A model generated the notes under the pieces. That model was not told the origin of the DNA. It was given only the letters and a program-made list of their open reading frames with translations, and did no database searches. Of a stretch of DNA of 64,000 nt, positions 53,685 through 62,045 are shown one piece after another. The stretch is from Beijerinckia indica subsp. indica ATCC 9039 (GTDB lineage: Bacteria > Pseudomonadota > Alphaproteobacteria > Rhizobiales > Beijerinckiaceae), in assembly GCF_000019845.1 (NCBI RefSeq), contig NC_010581.1:749501-813500 (forward strand), read 5' to 3'. Position 1 is the first letter of the stretch; the number at the start of each line of letters is the position of its first letter. A program made the translations under genes and the position numbers.

Positions 53685-54344
53685 CTAATAAGCACCGTAA
53701 CGGTCGATGACGCTGTGGCTGATCCTGGCCCCTTCAGCGAAAAAGCGCGCAATGATCGCCTGCGCATTCGGCGTGCAGAGACGATAGGATAATTGATAAT
53801 CGCGCAGGCCGCGATTGTAGGCGCCCGCCAGACGCTCCTTCTCCTGTTCTCCGCCAGCTTCCGCCTCCATGAGCGCCGTCATTCTTGCAGACCAATTTTC
53901 CGTCCGTCCCCCACAGAGCGTTTCGAGATAGCTCAGAGCGCCGAGAATTTCGGCGAGCCTGAGAAGATCGCCTTCATAGGGAGCGGGTTTGCGTTCAACG
54001 GGCTGTGAAGGGGAATTTGAGTCCGGGGCGGCCTTTGTGCTCTCCTGTTTGGCTTGCCCCTTCTTTTTATGCGCGGGCTTTGGATCAGCATCGTGAGAAT
54101 GCGGCCGTTCGTGATGTTTTTTCCCTGGCGAAGCCGCCGTGGAACGGTCCGGTCTCGGCGTGGAGCGTGGCGGAACGCGCAGTGCTGGTACAGAATGGGG
54201 AACCGGCCGTGAGGGTTGGGCTGGCTTTTCAACCCCCTCGAACCAGTCCCATTGCGCCCAAGCGGAAGTGTTCGCCATGATCGGGACGACCACCAGCATG
54301 GCGCTGGCGAAACGGAAGCAAGCCACCATCCGCCCTTTTTTCAC
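53685..54344 (-). CDS. TIGR02301-type exported protein
   Basis: A 219-residue protein with a Sec signal peptide (MKKGRMVACFRFASAMLVVV through NTSAWAQ), a Pro/His/Lys-rich low-complexity stretch (about 35-120) and a conserved C-terminal domain: DLLRLAEILGALSYLETLCG, LMEAEAGGEQEKERLAGAYN, and LCTPNAQAIIARFFAEGARI. Two cysteines (in TLCGG and RLCTP) could form a disulfide. This domain matches the Rhizobiales family catalogued as TIGR02301, of unknown function. It follows the NUDIX gene by 1 bp and is probably its operon partner. Confidence 0.82.
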   Translation of the reverse strand: MKKGRMVACFRFASAMLVVVPIMANTSAWAQWDWFEGVEKPAQPSRPVPHSVPALRVPPRSTPRPDRSTAASPGKKHHERPHSHDADPKPAHKKKGQAKQESTKAAPDSNSPSQPVERKPAPYEGDLLRLAEILGALSYLETLCGGRTENWSARMTALMEAEAGGEQEKERLAGAYNRGLRDYQLSYRLCTPNAQAIIARFFAEGARISHSVIDRYGAY

Positions 54345-54345
54345 A

Positions 54346-54936
54346 TCAGCCCCGCAAATGCTGGAGGAAGAGTGGATAGCCCGCGCGCACGACGGGCTCC
54401 ACCATGGGCGTGCAGGGAAGAGTGTTTAATTCATCGAGCCGCGCCCATATGATTTCGCTGGCTTCCGGGCCGATTTCTCCATCGCCTCCGAGCCATTCGG
54501 CGACGAAGGAAGCAATGACGAAATGATAGCGAATGCGTTTGGCTTCATCTTGTTCGATCGACTCGACGTGACGATTGAAACAGACGATCCTCGCCTTGAC
54601 CGCGACTTCTTCCCAGAGTTCGCGGAGGGCGGCTGCGGCGAGGCTTTCGCCGATTTCGACAAGGCCGCCGGGCAGAGAAAATGCGCCGTCAAAGGGTGGC
54701 TTCGTGCGGCGCGCGAGCAGGACACGGTCCGAAAATTCCACGGATTGTGCGCGGGGAGCGAATGGCAGGCGCCGAAAAACGGCGACGCTTGCGCCGATGA
54801 AAGGATAGGCCGGATAGGCGCGCGACGTGGGATCTTGGGAGAAATCAGGGGAATCGGACATGACCAGGAGAAAATGAGGGAGGGAGCAGCTTTGGTTGGC
54901 CGCGATGCAAGGCTCGTGGCGGAGGCTCTCGTTCAC
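54346..54936 (-). CDS. NUDIX hydrolase
   Basis: A 196-residue protein with a complete NUDIX box: GGLVEIGESLAAAALRELWE followed by EVAV (about 92-115), with the REUxEE core as RELWEEV. The surrounding FDGAFSLPGG fits ADP-ribose or NADH pyrophosphatase-like members. GTG 54936 is chosen as start because it overlaps the upstream stop (GTGA) and has AAAGGAA ahead; ATG 54861 is a shorter alternative. Likely role: removal of nucleotide diphosphate derivatives in the cytoplasm. Substrate unknown. Confidence 0.85.
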   Translation of the reverse strand: MNESLRHEPCIAANQSCSLPHFLLVMSDSPDFSQDPTSRAYPAYPFIGASVAVFRRLPFAPRAQSVEFSDRVLLARRTKPPFDGAFSLPGGLVEIGESLAAAALRELWEEVAVKARIVCFNRHVESIEQDEAKRIRYHFVIASFVAEWLGGDGEIGPEASEIIWARLDELNTLPCTPMVEPVVRAGYPLFLQHLRG

Positions 54937-55814
54937 GATTTCCTTTGTGTGGGTTTTATGGGTGGCAGCTGCAAGGAGAATTCATAGCTTTTGTGGCGGT
55001 CCATCCCGGCCAAGGTCAATGTCAGGGGCGGTGGCGGCGCCTCCACCCCGGTGCCGGCGGGAGCCAGGATTTGCCGCAGCAGAAATTCATCTGGCTGCCC
55101 TGTCGGTTTTGTCTCGAAATACCAGCCGTCCGGCGCCTCGACGAAGAGGTCGCGAGCGTGACCGTTCACCCATTGCAACCGCCATGTCGGATGATCATAT
55201 CCTGGCTCGGACATGATTTTTATCGCCGAGGCGACCGCTTCGGGCGTGAGCGTCGTGGGAACCTCGGATAGAGCCTCGGTGAGACGCGGATTGGCAAGAG
55301 ACGTTTTCCCGGGCGATAAAAGAACCTCGGTTTGTGCCTTTTGCGGACGGCAGATCTTACCGCAGGTGGCATAATCGAGGGCCAGCGAAAGCGTGACTTG
55401 TTCGTGTGCGTCTCGCGGTTCAACCCGTATGGGGAACACGACCCGGCCCCGATAGCCAAAAATTTCAGCACCTTCATCGCTGATCCGTTCGGGGGCCGGA
55501 TAAAGAACGGTGGTCTTGGCGAGATTGCTGGAATGATCGAAGGAAAAGACCGGGGCGACCCCGGCCTCGCCGGGCATCCGCCAATAGGTCATCAAATCTG
55601 GGGCGAGCTCGATGGCAATACCAATCACATAGATGCCGTCCTGTTCTGCTTCACCTTTGATCACCTCGACGTCTGGATTCGCGAGAGTGGCCGGCTGTTG
55701 CGAACCGGCCCAAAGATCCGAAGAAACCTCCAAGGAGCCCAATAAAAACAAGGCACTGCTTAAGCCGAGGCAAAGGCTTCGTGATAAGATACCTTGAAGA
55801 AATTGACTTTTCAT
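54933..55814 (-). CDS. Periplasmic DsbD-alpha-like protein
   Basis: A 293-residue exported protein: signal peptide MKSQFLQGILSRSLCLGLSS and following hydrophobic residues, then an immunoglobulin-like DsbD N-terminal domain with DYATCGKICRPQKAQTEVLL (about 153-172), whose two cysteines match the redox pair of DsbD-alpha. The membrane and thioredoxin parts of full DsbD are absent, so it must work with another reductase. Start ATG 55814 has GAGGCGGG ahead; the longer frame to 56084 overlaps the yqgE promoter and gene. It overlaps the NUDIX start by 4 bp. Expected place: periplasm, in thiol-disulfide exchange. Confidence 0.82.
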   Translation of the reverse strand: MKSQFLQGILSRSLCLGLSSALFLLGSLEVSSDLWAGSQQPATLANPDVEVIKGEAEQDGIYVIGIAIELAPDLMTYWRMPGEAGVAPVFSFDHSSNLAKTTVLYPAPERISDEGAEIFGYRGRVVFPIRVEPRDAHEQVTLSLALDYATCGKICRPQKAQTEVLLSPGKTSLANPRLTEALSEVPTTLTPEAVASAIKIMSEPGYDHPTWRLQWVNGHARDLFVEAPDGWYFETKPTGQPDEFLLRQILAPAGTGVEAPPPPLTLTLAGMDRHKSYEFSLQLPPIKPTQRKS

Positions 55815-55955
55815 GAACCCGCCTCGCAATGAGTGGACAGAGTTTTGCATGAAGCCTTTGACAGGCTTTTTCCCTTGGTTCGCCGAATTTATTTGGCACG
55901 ATCGAGTGGTGCAACCTGGGCTGCGACTTTCTCTTCCTCGGGGAGGTACGTTAGG

Positions 55956-56573
55956 ATGATATCGATGATGTCTTTGGACTCGACACAATCGACTGGCGCG
56001 TTCCTGGACGGTCAGTTGCTGATCGCCATGCCCAATATGGTGGATAATCGTTTCGCTCGATCGGTCATTTATCTCTGTGCCCATTCCGAGGAAGGGGCCA
56101 TGGGCATCGTCCTCAACCGCGCGGCGCGCAAGATCAATTTCCCGCAGCTTCTCGTCCAGCTGGAGGTTATCGGCGCCGATGAGGCGATCCGCTTGCCGAA
56201 CAGCGCCGAAACGATGCAGGTCCTAAATGGTGGTCCCGTTGAAACGGGGCGCGGTTTCGTCCTGCACAGCGACGATTTCTTCATCGATAATTCGACCTTG
56301 CCGATCGATGGCGGCGTGTCGCTCACCGCGACGATCGATATTCTCCGGGCCATCGCCAAGGGGTCGGGGCCGCATCAGGCCATTCTCGCGCTCGGCTATG
56401 CCGGCTGGTCTGCTGGACAATTGGAAGAAGAAATCCAGCACAATGGCTGGCTGAATTGTCCCGCTGATCCGTCCCTGATCTTCGATGATGCGCTCGGCTC
56501 CAAATATGAGCGCGCTCTGCGCAAGGTCGGCATCGATCCCGGCTATCTCTCCAGCGAAGCCGGCCACGCATAA
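55956..56573 (+). CDS. yqgE: YqgE/AlgH family protein
   Basis: A 205-residue protein of the DUF179 family: [59 protein letters not shown], and [20 protein letters not shown] with [15 protein letters not shown], all diagnostic. The molecular role is not established. GGGGAGGTACGTTAGG precedes ATG 55956; further in-frame ATGs at 55965 and 55968 are possible. It is divergent from the DsbD-alpha-like gene and converges on the GGDEF/EAL gene with a shared terminator. Confidence 0.93.
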   Translation: MISMMSLDSTQSTGAFLDGQLLIAMPNMVDNRFARSVIYLCAHSEEGAMGIVLNRAARKINFPQLLVQLEVIGADEAIRLPNSAETMQVLNGGPVETGRGFVLHSDDFFIDNSTLPIDGGVSLTATIDILRAIAKGSGPHQAILALGYAGWSAGQLEEEIQHNGWLNCPADPSLIFDDALGSKYERALRKVGIDPGYLSSEAGHA

Positions 56574-56596
56574 ATCCTGATGGTTTCAGGCAAATC

Positions 56597-56637
56597 AAAA
56601 GGCCCTTCCCGCTGCCTGCGGAAAGGGCCTTTCTTTT
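56597..56637. terminator. Rho-independent terminator between convergent genes
   Basis: AAAGGCCCTTCC pairs with GGAAAGGGCCTTT, followed by TCTTTTTT on the plus strand and an A run on the other side. It terminates yqgE and probably also the convergent GGDEF/EAL gene. Confidence 0.9.
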
Positions 56638-59600
56638 TTAAGCTGCTATCGTCGTGGCACCGACCAGCTTGCGGGCGTCAGCCATGCTGATCGGATGGCC
56701 GAAGGCGTGGCCCTGCGCATATTCACAGCCGAGCTGATACAGTTCGATCGCATCGGATTCCGATTCCGCACCCTCTGCCACCACATCCATGCCGAGGTCA
56801 TGCGCCAAAGTCACCATGGCGCGCAGGATGACGGAGCGCGATCCTTGCCCCTGGCCGTTCTGATGGACGAAGGAACGATCGATCTTGATCGTGTCGAAAG
56901 GAAAGCGCTGCAGATAGGCAAGGGAGGAATAGCCGGTGCCGAAATCGTCGAGTGACAGGCCGGCGCCGAGTTCGCGGATGCGACCCAGCATCTGCGCCGC
57001 ATATTCCGGATTTTCCATGATCAGGCTCTCGCTGACTTCAAGCTTCAGCGTGCCGGGCGCGACATGAAAGCGGGCAAGCAACGTCTTGATGTCATGCAGA
57101 AGATCATGACGCAGCAATTGCCGGGATGAAATATTGACGCTCGCAAAAATGGGTGGGTCGACATTGAGCGCGTTCTGCCAGGTGGCAAGCTCGCGCCCAG
57201 TGCGTTCCAGGGCGAAAATACCGAGATCCACGATAAAACCGGTTTCCTCCGCGAGAGGAAGAAATTCGGCGGCGGTCAGCCGGCCGAGACGCGGATGATC
57301 CCAGCGTAAAACGGTCTCGAAGCCGGCGACAGTGCGATCCTCGAGCCGGATGATCGGCTGGAAATAAACTTTCATCTCACCGCGTTCGAGGCAGCGGCGC
57401 AGATCCGCCTCAAGGGCGATGCGATCGGACCGCAAGCCCCGCAGCGAAGCGCGAAACAGTTCGATCCTGTTGCCACCGCCCCGCTTGGCATGATGCATGG
57501 CGATTTCGGCGTTCTTGACGAGATCCTCGCGGCTTTGCGGCTGATACGGATCGAACAAAGCGACGCCGATCGAGGCGGTGAGGGGAATTTCCCGTTCAGC
57601 GAAACTCACCGGCGTCGAGACGACGCGCTGAACGACATTGGCGAAGGCCGTGATGGCCTGGGGATCATGTTCGGACAGGATGAGAATGGCGAATTGATCG
57701 CCGCTGATGCGGGCCAGCGCGTCCTGGGGTTTGAGAATGCGGCCGAGCCTGCGGGCAATGGTCAGGAGGATGGAATCGCCAGCGGAAAGACCGATCGTCT
57801 CATTGACTGTCTTGAAGCGATCGATATCGAGACTGATGATCGAGGGTTGGATCTCCGGATCATTGGCCGCAAAGACCAAAGCCGCGTCGATCCGGTCGAA
57901 GAACAGGGCCTGATTGGGCAGACCGGTCAGATTGTCATGAACGGCATCGTGCAGCAGGCGTTCCTGTGAGATCCGGTTTTCCGTGACATCGGCCAGGGTG
58001 CCGATGATGCGGATCACTTCGCCATCCTGGGCGACGACGGGCCGGGCCTTGAACAGAAACCAGAAATATTGGCCATCGACCGCGCGCAGCCGGAATTCCT
58101 GATGAATACGGCCGCGCCTTTGTTCCAGCATGGTGTCGAGCGAGGCTTGATAACGGTCGCGATCGAGCGGATGTAAAAGGTCGAGCCAGGCGGAAGCCGG
58201 TCCTTCCAGCGCGCCGCGATCAAGGCCGAGATGGGCTTCGACTTCGGGAGCGACATAGACCTGATCGGCTGGAACATTCCAATCGAAAATATTGTCGCCG
58301 CAGCCGGAGAGCGCCAATGCTTTGCGTTCGACATCGCTAACGGCGTGCTGACCGAGGGCGAGGCCAGTGAAAGCATTTTGCATGATCGTGAAGCCGATCA
58401 GCATGACGATCAGCACCAAGCCGCCGATGAGCGCGGGCGAGACGAGGTCATTGGTGAGCTTGCCGGTGACCGTAAAGGCCGCGCCAACGATCCATGCGAG
58501 CAGCAGGAACCAGGTAGGGATCAGCATCACGGCCCGGTCATAGCCATGCGCCGCGAGATAGATCACCAGAATGAAGCCGATGCCGGCAATGGTCGCGAGC
58601 GAAATACGCGCGACGCCGGCCGCGACCGGCGCGTCATAGATCGCAAGACCGACGAGTGCGGTCAGGAAGACGAGCCAGATGGCCGTAATATGCGAGGCGC
58701 GCACATGCCAGCGGTTGAGATTGAGATAAGCGAAGAGAAAGACGAGCAGCGTCGCGGCGAGAACGGTTTCGGTACAGGCACGCCAGATCCGTTCGGCCGG
58801 CCCTTCGAGATCGAAGAGTTTGCTCCAGAAACCGAAATCGATGCAGACATAGGCGAGCACCGTCCAGGCCAGAGCGGCGGCGGCGGGAAAGATCACCGCG
58901 CCACGCACGACAAAGACGATGGTCAGGAATAAGGCCAAAAGGCCGGCAATGCCGATGACGATGCCCTTGTAGAGCGTCAGGCTGGTGATCTTATCCTTAT
59001 AAGCGTCCGGCTCCCACAGGTAGATTTGCGGCAGGTTGGGCGTGCGCAATTCCGCGACGTAAGTGATGGTCGTGCCGGGATCGAGCGTGAGCCGGAAGAC
59101 ATCGGCGTCATTATTGTCCTCGCGCTCGGGCGCGAAACCCTGGCTGGCTGTGATCGCGGAAATCCGGGTCGCTCCGAGATCGGGCCAGATCACGCCCGAG
59201 CCGACCAGCCGGAAATGCGGTGCGACGATCAGTCTTTCGATTTGCTCATCCGTGTCATTGGTCAGAGCGAAGACGATCCAGGACGGTTGCGTGCCGGCCT
59301 CGCGGGCGCTCACTTCGATACGGCGCACGATCCCATCGGAACCCGGCGCGGTCGAAACCTGCAGGCGATCCCCTTCCGAGCGATAGCTCACGACCGAATG
59401 GGTCAGATCAATCGCTTGCGCGTCGAGCGGGACACGCACCGCCTCGACGGCGGCGGCGGGAAGCGACAGGCCAAGGGCCCATAGCACCATGGATAAGAAG
59501 ATCACGGGCCATGACGCCAGGCGCCGGCCGCATGGATTATGTGCGGACGAAAAAGAGGGGAGAGGCGTCTTAGCGAAAACAGTCACGGGCGTTGTGTCGG

Positions 59601-59652
59601 ATGGTGGCGGACAAATGTATCCACGGAGAAACCCTAGAGTATAATCCGCCAA
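56638..59652 (-). CDS. Membrane sensor with PAS, degenerate GGDEF and EAL domains
   Basis: A protein of about 1004 residues. A signal-like hydrophobic segment (about 48-66) leads to an extracytoplasmic beta-rich domain (about 70-225), then seven transmembrane helices (about 230-425), a layout of 7TMR-DISM sensors. Then come PAS (about 455-560), GGDEF (about 575-735) and EAL (about 750-1000). The GGDEF site reads SGDQF, so cyclase activity is doubtful. The EAL motif reads ETV (GFETVLRW), but Glu and the other metal and catalytic residues remain (NISSRQL, LEVSES, DDFGTGYSSL, IKIDRSFV, AEGAES), so it probably degrades c-di-GMP. The start is unclear: the frame opens with TTG 59652 without a ribosome site; ATG 59490 is possible. 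Confidence 0.87.
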   Translation of the reverse strand: MADYTLGFLRGYICPPPSDTTPVTVFAKTPLPSFSSAHNPCGRRLASWPVIFLSMVLWALGLSLPAAAVEAVRVPLDAQAIDLTHSVVSYRSEGDRLQVSTAPGSDGIVRRIEVSAREAGTQPSWIVFALTNDTDEQIERLIVAPHFRLVGSGVIWPDLGATRISAITASQGFAPEREDNNDADVFRLTLDPGTTITYVAELRTPNLPQIYLWEPDAYKDKITSLTLYKGIVIGIAGLLALFLTIVFVVRGAVIFPAAAALAWTVLAYVCIDFGFWSKLFDLEGPAERIWRACTETVLAATLLVFLFAYLNLNRWHVRASHITAIWLVFLTALVGLAIYDAPVAAGVARISLATIAGIGFILVIYLAAHGYDRAVMLIPTWFLLLAWIVGAAFTVTGKLTNDLVSPALIGGLVLIVMLIGFTIMQNAFTGLALGQHAVSDVERKALALSGCGDNIFDWNVPADQVYVAPEVEAHLGLDRGALEGPASAWLDLLHPLDRDRYQASLDTMLEQRRGRIHQEFRLRAVDGQYFWFLFKARPVVAQDGEVIRIIGTLADVTENRISQERLLHDAVHDNLTGLPNQALFFDRIDAALVFAANDPEIQPSIISLDIDRFKTVNETIGLSAGDSILLTIARRLGRILKPQDALARISGDQFAILILSEHDPQAITAFANVVQRVVSTPVSFAEREIPLTASIGVALFDPYQPQSREDLVKNAEIAMHHAKRGGGNRIELFRASLRGLRSDRIALEADLRRCLERGEMKVYFQPIIRLEDRTVAGFETVLRWDHPRLGRLTAAEFLPLAEETGFIVDLGIFALERTGRELATWQNALNVDPPIFASVNISSRQLLRHDLLHDIKTLLARFHVAPGTLKLEVSESLIMENPEYAAQMLGRIRELGAGLSLDDFGTGYSSLAYLQRFPFDTIKIDRSFVHQNGQGQGSRSVILRAMVTLAHDLGMDVVAEGAESESDAIELYQLGCEYAQGHAFGHPISMADARKLVGATTIAA

Positions 59653-59834
59653 AGTGGGAAGCTTTTGAGGCGAGGATCACGCGTTAAATCAAAAGATGGA
59701 AAACAGCCGATTCCATGGAATCACAGGCTGAAATGGACGGTGAGCCTGCTTTTACCCGAGCCCATCCGCCTGACAAATCTTCATCGCTGAAGCGAATAAA
59801 CAGAAGTGTGATCGGAGGGACGCAAGGGAGTGGC

Positions 59835-60443
59835 TCAAGGGAGCGGCGGCTGGCGCGGTGGCAGTAAGAGGTCGGATTCTAGCAAGGCGAAGAGCAGGTG
59901 ATCCTGCCAGGAGCCATTGATACGAAGATAGGCCCGGGCATAGCCTTCGCGCGTAAAACCCACATGTTCGAGCAGTCGGATCGAAGCTTCGTTATGCGGC
60001 AGGCAGGCCGCTTCGATCCGATGCAGTCGTAAAGTCGCGAAGGAAAAGCCGACGACGGCCCTCACCGCGCGCCCCATAAAGCCCTTGCCGGCATGGGGAG
60101 CACCCATCCAATAGCCAAGCGTCGCTGATTGCGCGACACCGCGTTTCACCTGTCCGAGTGTCAGGCCGCCGAGCAGCACATCCTTGGTATTGAAGATGAG
60201 GAAGGGATAGGCCTCGTCATTAGCGATTTCCTGTTCATTGCGCCGCAGCCTCCGGCGAAAGGCGGTGCGGGTCAGATCGTCACCGGGCCAAGTAGGCTCC
60301 CACGGTGTCAGAAAGGATCGGCTGCGTTCCCGCAATCCCGCCCAGGCCTCGAAATCGCGCATTTCCGGCGGCCGCAGATAGACGCCATCGCCACGGACGA
60401 AAGTGGCATTTTCGCTGGAAGGCCCGAGACGGAAAAGAGCCAT
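59835..60443 (-). CDS. RimJ/RimL-type GNAT acetyltransferase
   Basis: A 202-residue N-acetyltransferase: VYLRPPEMRDFEAWAGLRER, FLIFNTKDVLLGGLTLGQV, LGYWMGAPHAGKGFMGRAVR (acetyl-CoA loop) and AACLPHNEASIRLLEHVGFT with EGYARAYLRINGSWQDHLLF. This matches RimJ-like enzymes that acetylate the N terminus of ribosomal protein S5 or other acceptors. It lies downstream of the M16 peptidase and thrC on the same strand, an arrangement common in Hyphomicrobiales. Exact substrate is inference. Confidence 0.88.
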   Translation of the reverse strand: MALFRLGPSSENATFVRGDGVYLRPPEMRDFEAWAGLRERSRSFLTPWEPTWPGDDLTRTAFRRRLRRNEQEIANDEAYPFLIFNTKDVLLGGLTLGQVKRGVAQSATLGYWMGAPHAGKGFMGRAVRAVVGFSFATLRLHRIEAACLPHNEASIRLLEHVGFTREGYARAYLRINGSWQDHLLFALLESDLLLPPRQPPLP

Positions 60444-60477
60444 TGGCTTGGTTTCCTGAAGGACGATGCGCTGATGC

Positions 60478-60570
60478 CACCGGCATAATCATTGACCGAT
60501 GAGCCACTCGTGAATTTTCGCTCACACTATGAAAAAGTAAAAACTCCAGAAAGGGAACCAAGGGGCGTTA
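60478..60570 (+). repeat. Dispersed intergenic repeat, copy B
   Basis: The core 60512-60563 (GAATTTTCGCTCACACTATG onward) matches 33945-33996. It lies between the acetyltransferase and the M16 peptidase genes. If translated on the minus strand, both copies would read L-E-F-x-L-F-x-S-V-S-E-N-S, but neither is part of a plausible gene. Confidence 0.65.
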
Positions 60571-60687
60571 TCCAAGGCTCCCTGTGTCGAGAGGGAATCG
60601 CTTCGTGGTAGGGACCTAATGCGTGAAACAGGGTGAAAGAGCGTGAAATCAATGGTGCATAGCACTTTTTGGTTCCTTGCTCCAGAT

Positions 60688-61953
60688 TCAGCGCGATCCT
60701 ACCCGTTCGGCGATGCGCTCAGGCGACATGACCTTGGCAATTGGACCGATGGCGGCCAAAGTCGGTGCGCTCTTCAGCGCGGCCTGGCCCACGCGGCACA
60801 CGTCTTCGAGCGTGATGGCATCGATCCTTTCGACGATTTCCTCATGGGTCAGGACGCGGTCGAAAGCGATCAATTGTCGGGCGATCTGCTCGACGCGTGC
60901 GGAGGGTGATTCGAGCGCGGCGAGCAGCGAAACTTTCATTTGCGCTTTGGCACGGCGGATTTCGACCTCGGTCAGGCCAGTCGTGGCCTCGGCCAGACAA
61001 TCGAGCGCCACGGGCATCAGTTCGGCGATGTCACGCGCGCCGGTCGCCGCATAGAAGCCGAACAGGCCCGCGTCAGCATAACCCCAATGGAAAGCCGAGA
61101 TGGAATAAGCGAGGCCGCGTTTCTCGCGCACTTCCTGGAACAGCCGCGAGGACATGCCGCCGCCGGTCGCATTGGCGAAGATCTGCATGGCGTAGAAGGA
61201 GTCTTGATCGTGATAGCTCAAGCCCTCGAAACCGACCACGATATGGGCCTGTTCAAGCTTGCGCTTCAGCCGGATCTCGCCACCCTGATAATGGGCGGGC
61301 ACCAGGATTTGCGCTTCCCGCACGGGCAGTGAGGCAAAACGCCTTGCGGCTTCGTCCACAATTTTCTGGTGTTCGACGGCGCCGGCGGCGCCAATGACCA
61401 TGGCGGCGCTGCGATAATGCGTCGAAAGATAATTGCCGATCATCGTCGGACCGAAACTCGTGACATGCGCTGGTGTGCCAAGGATCGGGCGCCCGAGCGG
61501 CTGATCGGGGAAGGCGCGGGCGTTGAAGAGGTCGAAGACGAGATCGTCCGGCGTGTCCTCGACGGCGCCGATCTCTTGCAAAATGACATCCTTTTCGCGT
61601 TCGAGCTCGCGCGGATCGAACAGACTTTCGGTCAGGATATCGGCAAGAATGTCGAGCGCGAGCGGAGTATCCTGCGCGAGCACATGGGCGTAATAGGCGG
61701 TTTGTTCGGTCGAGGTCGCCGCATTGAGATCGCCGCCCACCGATTCGATCTCCTCAGCGATCTCACGCGCCGAGCGTCGATGCGTGCCCTTGAAGGCCAT
61801 ATGTTCGAGAAGATGCGAAAGGCCATGCTCCTCGGGCCGTTCATGGCGCGAGCCGGCGCCTATCCAAACCCCGAGGGAAGCGGTGGCGAGATGCGGCATG
61901 GCGTCGGTGATGATCCGCAGCCCGGACGGCAGGGTGGTGATCTCGACGGTCAT
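60688..61953 (-). CDS. M16-family zinc peptidase, processing-peptidase-like
   Basis: A 421-residue inverzincin. The zinc motif is HLLEHMAFKGT (HxxEH, about residues 47-51), with the distal Glu in ESLFDPRELEREKDVILQEI. The C-terminal half carries the GGGMSSRLFQEVREKRGLAY motif typical of mitochondrial processing peptidase beta relatives. It begins MTVEITTLPSGLRIITDAMP. In alphaproteobacteria this gene regularly accompanies thrC. No signal peptide is seen, so it is likely cytoplasmic. It lies 92 bp after thrC, likely in one transcript with it. Confidence 0.92.
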   Translation of the reverse strand: MTVEITTLPSGLRIITDAMPHLATASLGVWIGAGSRHERPEEHGLSHLLEHMAFKGTHRRSAREIAEEIESVGGDLNAATSTEQTAYYAHVLAQDTPLALDILADILTESLFDPRELEREKDVILQEIGAVEDTPDDLVFDLFNARAFPDQPLGRPILGTPAHVTSFGPTMIGNYLSTHYRSAAMVIGAAGAVEHQKIVDEAARRFASLPVREAQILVPAHYQGGEIRLKRKLEQAHIVVGFEGLSYHDQDSFYAMQIFANATGGGMSSRLFQEVREKRGLAYSISAFHWGYADAGLFGFYAATGARDIAELMPVALDCLAEATTGLTEVEIRRAKAQMKVSLLAALESPSARVEQIARQLIAFDRVLTHEEIVERIDAITLEDVCRVGQAALKSAPTLAAIGPIAKVMSPERIAERVGSR

Positions 61954-62045
61954 GGCAGATTCCTCTCGTTTTTGCCGGGGTCGCAGAACGCGCTCCCCGT
62001 CTTGGCTCAGCCTGATCGCTAGAGAGCGGGGCTGAGCGTTTTAGC

